64,000 bases of DNA from Macrobrachium rosenbergii (lineage: Eukaryota > Arthropoda > Malacostraca > Decapoda > Palaemonidae), in assembly GCF_040412425.1 (NCBI RefSeq), contig NC_089768.1, positions 1,384,501 through 1,448,500 of the forward strand. Direction: 5' to 3'. The notes under the pieces are model-generated. The model saw only the letters and a program-made list of their open reading frames with translations. It made no database searches and had not been told where the DNA came from. Position 1 is the first letter of the stretch; each line of letters begins with the position of its first letter. Both the position numbers and the translations under genes were made by a program. Shown one piece after another: positions 59,976-64,000 of the stretch.

Positions 59976-60895
59976 ATATATAAAATCCACATGAAGGAAA
60001 ACGGATTTTATCTTTATTTATATATTCATCACGTTCCATATTTTCGTGATTCAGTTATACACATACATACATATATGAGGGCCTCAGAACCAGAAGGTTG
60101 TAAACGCCACTTTTTAAAAAATGAGTAAATTGCCCTCAAAGTCTAGCATTCATTACTCTGCTTCTAAGAAAGATATTGATTTAAACTAAGTTTCATATGA
60201 AAGCCCTACTCTTTAGAACTTTTTTGTGAAAATTTGAAAAAAATTGTAGAGTGAGCTTGCGCGCTAGCATTCAAAATGTCCGCCTAACCCCTCACATTTG
60301 TGTATATTCTGGTTATAACCAGCACTTAAACCATAATTAAATGTGTAAAATGATAATAAAGTGTTATTATATTCGTGGTATAACAACAATGGATGTAATA
60401 GTGATAATAATGGTAATAATAATAATAATAATGATATAATAATTATAATAATAATAATAATATTGATGAGTAATCAATATAGTGTGAGGGGAAATAATAA
60501 TAATAATATAATACCGTAATATTAGTAATAATGATGTTGACAATGATAACCTTCCATCATCATAATGTTTAACCATTAAAACGGCTGGCCTACATTACGT
60601 GCAGGTACAAGTTTGTCTGTACACCGAGAAACATATTCTTGGCCTGCATCGTGCAGTAACTTAACACTATTTTTTTTCATGACGTTTCATTCCTTGTCTT
60701 TTTTCTTCCTCTTGGCCATTGCACGACATCACAGTGATCACTTTCACTACCAGAGGAAGATATAATGGCGCTAAATAAGGGATAATAATAAAAAAAAAAC
60801 AAATCACAACACTACAGACTCTCAATTTCGCCGCGAAAATCACTAGACTGGGAATGTAAACAATAGCGGAGATGTAAACTGTGCGGTGATTGGCC

Positions 60896-63549
60896 GACAC
60901 TTACGAGACCTTACCTTACAGACCTTACAATTCGTTCGGGTTGCCCCAGGTCCCTCAGTGTGAGGCACCTTTGATGTCTACCAGAGAGTTGCTAACGCAT
61001 CTTCCGGTATATTTTGCATCTTCCAGTCTTGGATGGTCTGGGATGCATCTTAGATATTTGTCGAGCTTATTCTTAAACACATCTACGCTCACTCCTGTTA
61101 TGTTCCTCAGATGAGCTGGTAGCGCATTGAATAGACACTGCATTATCGATGCTGGTGCGTGGTGGATTAATGTCCTGTGTGCTTTCCTTAATTTTCCTGG
61201 TATAGTTTTTGGCACTATTAATCTACCTCTGCTTGCTCTTTTGATAATTTTAGTTCCATGATGTTTTCGGTAATTCCTTCTATCTGTTTCCATGCTTGAA
61301 TTACCATGTAGCGTTCTCTTCTCCTTTCAAGACTATATAAATTTAAGAATTGTAGTCTTTCCCAGTAGTCAAGGTCCTTAACTTCTTCTATTCTAGCTGT
61401 AAATGACCTTTGTACACTCTCTATTTGTGCAATATCCTTTTGGTAGTGTGGGTACCATATTATATTGCAATATTCAAGTGGACTACGACGACGTTTTATA
61501 AAGCATAATCATGTGTTCAGCTTTTCTTGTTTTGAAGTGCCGAACAACATTCCCATTTTTGCTTTGCATTTTGCCAATAGAATTGCTATTTGATCATTGC
61601 ATAACATATTCTCCTATTCAACATCACACCAAGGTCTTTAACTGCTTCCTTGTTTGTGATTGTCTCATTATTAGGTCCTTTATATGCATATAGCATTCCT
61701 ACTTTATCACCATAGTTCATTGATTCAAATTTATCAGAGTTAAATACCATCCTATTTATCTCTGCCCATTTATATATTTTATTTAGGTCTCTTTGTAGCG
61801 AGTTCCTATCTTCATCACAAGCAATTTCTCTACTTATTCTTGTGTCATCTGCGAAACTTCTTACTACTGAGTCCTTAACATTACTGTCTATGTCTGCAAT
61901 CATAATCACAAACAGCAATGCAGCTAACACCGCACCCTGTGGTACACCGGATATTACCGTAGCTTCATCCGATTTCTCATCGTTTGCAATCACTATCTGT
62001 TTTCTATTTTGCAAAAATTCTTTTATCCATCTTCCTACTTTGTCAACAATGTTATGTTTTCTAATTTTTTCGCTAATATATTATGATCTACCTTGTCAAA
62101 AGCTTTTGCAAAGTCTAGGTAAACCACATCTGTATCTTTTCATTTATCATATTTTTATATATGCTTTCATGGTGGACTAACAGTTGGGTTTGTGTACTTT
62201 TTCCGGTACAAAACCATGTTGTCCTATATTGAACAATCTATTTTTCATTAAATGTTTCATTATATTTTTTCATTACCCTTTCATATACTTTCATAATATG
62301 AGATGTCAGACTCACCGGCCTATAATTACTTGCCTCTAGTCTTGAACCACTTTTGAAAGTAGGAGTAATATGTGCTAATTTATGCTCATCATAAATCTTG
62401 CCTGTATCTATACTTTGTCTTAATAATATTGCTAGCGGCTTTGCGATTGAATGAACCACTTTCTTTAACAATATGGCAGGTACTCCATCTGGTCCTGCTG
62501 CTGATCCATTTTTAATTTCATTAATAGCCTGCACAATATCGGCTTCTGTAATATCTATATCTGATAAGTATTCAGTATTTTCATCTCTTATTTCTGTATC
62601 ATTATCCTCATTGTCAATTCTAGGTGTAAATTCACTCATATCTTTCTGCTAATATGTTACATATTTCCTTTTTTTCATTCGTTAATCGCCCTTCAATTCT
62701 TAGAGGGCCTATTTCTACTCTTTATTTTATTCATCTTTTTGCATATGAATAAAAATTTTAGGGTTTTGCTTGATATTTTGTAGTGTCATTTCTTCTAGGT
62801 TCCATTTTTCATTTTCTTTTGATTGTATAATCTTTTGTTCTGCATTTTCTATCTTACTTTTTAGTTCCATCACTTTCCATGCATTCTTTTCTTTTGCAAG
62901 AGCTTTTTTCCACTTTCTAATTTTCTGGAACAAGATCCTTCTGTCTCTTGGAATTCGTGACTGATGCTTACTTTTTTTCTTCGGTATATATTTTTCCACT
63001 ATTTCCTCTAATATTTTATATATTATATCGGTATTTACCTGTATATCATCACTTACAAATATGTTTTCCCATTCTTTGTTTAATTCTTCATTTATTTTTG
63101 ACCAATTTATATTCTTACTATAGAAATTGTATTTTCCATATCCTTCCCATTTTTCGTCTCTTGCTTTTCTTTGTTTTCGTATGTTCTGGAACGGACTGTT
63201 AGTTCTATGACATTATGGTCCGAAATACTGTGTTATATACTATTATTTCTTTAACATAGTTCACCTCATTCACAAATACTAGGTCTAAAATATTATCCTT
63301 TCTTGTTGGTAGGTGATTTATTTGCTGAATGTTATGTTCTAGTAGCATATCTAATAGCTTTTCAAATTGCCTCTGATCTTCTGCACTACTATTGCTCTCT
63401 TTTTTATATGTATAAATACAACCACAGTCTCCTATTCGTTCTTTCCATTCTACAAAAGGAAAGTTAAAGTCTCCGGTTAGGAGTATAGTCCAGTCCTTGT
63501 GATTTCTACATATTTCATCCAATTTTTCAATTATTATGCGGGAAAATGC
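60896..63549 (-). mobile_element. 5'-truncated CR1-like LINE with 9-bp target duplication
   Basis: Minus-strand non-LTR element running from a mid-endonuclease start (about 63540) to a 3' end with repeated GTAAGGT units (60896-60935) instead of poly(A). TGATTGGCC occurs directly on both sides (60887-60895 and 63550-63558), a plausible target duplication. The 5' truncation and repeat-type tail fit CR1/L2-group elements. The coding region is split by frameshifts but motifs are well preserved, so the insertion is fairly recent. Confidence 0.75.
60955..63540 (-). pseudogene. CR1/L2-group endonuclease-RT polyprotein, broken
   Basis: Pieces from N to C: endonuclease end (63540-63205) with LLTGDFNFPFVEW and ILDLVFV; charged linker (62999-62727); RT fingers (62639-62238) with NGSAAGPDGVPA and SNYRPVSLTS; palm (62014-61586) with SGVPQGAVLAALLF and SFADDTRIS (catalytic FADD near 61844-61855), thumb KDLGVMLNR; and a C-terminal domain (61293-60955) with LPAHLRNITGVSVDVFKNKL and DKYLRCIPDHP. 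Each piece is in a different frame or separated by stops. The N-terminal half of the endonuclease and any ORF1 are missing. Confidence 0.75.
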
Positions 63550-63866
63550 TGATTGGCCTAGAACTGCATACCCGTTTAGTGACGCACGCTCTCATTGGCT
63601 CGCTCTGAGCTGCTGCACATGCAACCTTCTGGTTGTAACTGAGCTCTTATGAGGCTGTAAGCTCTGCGCGACATCACGTTCGTTCATGTAGCTAAAATCG
63701 ATATTTTCTACAGTTCCAGTAGGGATTTCGACCTTACTGAAACGGCTGACTAGCATAGAAATGCCACAAATAGACAGAGGAAACGTTGCCACATCTACTG
63801 GTATGCCTAACTCCAAATCAGTGGGGGTGGCGTTTACAACCTTCTGGTTCTGAGGCCCTCATATAT

Positions 63867-63961
63867 ATACATATACTGTAGATACATATATACACATACA
63901 CATATAGATACATATATACACATATACATATATATATGCATATACATGTAAATATATATAT
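63867..63961. repeat. Imperfect TA/CATA-rich low-complexity DNA
   Basis: ATACATATACTGTAGATACATA-type sequence of low complexity between the TIR element and the interspersed repeat at the window edge. Confidence 0.8.
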
Positions 63962-64000
63962 ACCTTAGTTTAACCAGACCACTGAGCTGATTAACAGCTC
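63962..64000. repeat. Interspersed repeat, copy 2 (cut by window end)
   Basis: ACCTTAGTTTAACCAGACC then ACTGAGCTGATTAACAGCTC, nearly identical to 32829-32868 and in the same orientation; it follows TA-rich sequence in this copy. Confidence 0.7.

Larger units (their letters stand above)
60071..63866. mobile_element. 34-bp-TIR element carrying a nested LINE
   Basis: GAGGGCCTCAGAACCAGAAG plus the next 14 bases (60077-60110) is an exact inverted match to 63827-63860. A/T bases extend the pairing outward. Removing the nested CR1-like LINE (60896-63549) leaves about 1.14 kb without a transposase frame, so the host element is non-autonomous. A partial inner copy of the terminus (AACCTTCTGGTTGTAA near 63623) lies inside the right end. 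Flanks are TA-rich, so any target duplication is ambiguous. An AAT-type microsatellite lies at 60407-60520. Confidence 0.65.

Overview
The window looks like nuclear DNA of a decapod crustacean (shrimp, prawn, crayfish or crab type). It is AT-rich and dense in long (TA)n, (CT)n and (CATA)n microsatellites. It holds many decayed transposable elements of several classes and shows no operons, bacterial genes, rRNA or intact tRNA genes. The one host gene I can identify is Ncbp1 (CBP80, the large subunit of the nuclear cap-binding complex). Its last two coding exons lie on the minus strand at 55068-55181 and 45327-45440, with a probable 3' UTR down to about 43.6 kb. The decapod assignment is inference from repeat style; the gene assignment rests on the translated exons and their splice sites.

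Layout. 1-11 kb: mostly unrecognised non-coding DNA, with a foldback element whose loop is eight 42-bp tandem repeats (4215-5059) and a plus-strand LINE relic (7.6-8.7 kb). 11-19 kb: an inverted-repeat-bounded element with a 30-bp perfect hairpin (11196-11965), large microsatellites and three minus-strand relics of the same LINE family. 19-27 kb: a diverged tandem repeat of about 340 bp interrupted by a MITE, a tRNA-like SINE, and a Ty3/gypsy RT-RNase H relic (24.1-25.1 kb). 28-31 kb: a Ty3/gypsy relic with gag, primer-binding site and integrase but no room for RT. 32-36 kb: a hAT-like element, a second MITE copy, and a decayed PIF/Harbinger region (BESS-motif ORF on plus, transposase N-terminus on minus). 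37.5-41 kb: a gag-like fragment, a Merlin DNA transposon with both termini (38400-40080), and a piggyBac-like terminus.

43.6-55.2 kb is the 3' end of Ncbp1. Its 9.6-kb last intron holds a Tc1-like relic, a 918-bp Harbinger derivative with TAA target duplications, a 229-bp satellite array, and a long-inverted-arm element. That element encloses a decayed PIN-like/Cys-rich coding region and interrupts the satellite. 55-59.5 kb: mariner-type MITEs and the 3' part of another Ty3/gypsy element with its LTR. 59.7-64 kb: a 34-bp TIR element of about 3.8 kb, most of which is a nested 5'-truncated CR1-like LINE with its own 9-bp target duplication.

The main candidates for something undescribed are: the long-arm element carrying the PIN-like/Cys-rich gene (51.3-54.2 kb); the foldback element with the tandem-repeat loop; the Merlin copy with 30-bp-periodic subterminal arrays; and the 34-bp TIR element with the nested LINE. 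No search could be run, so family names rest on motif recognition.
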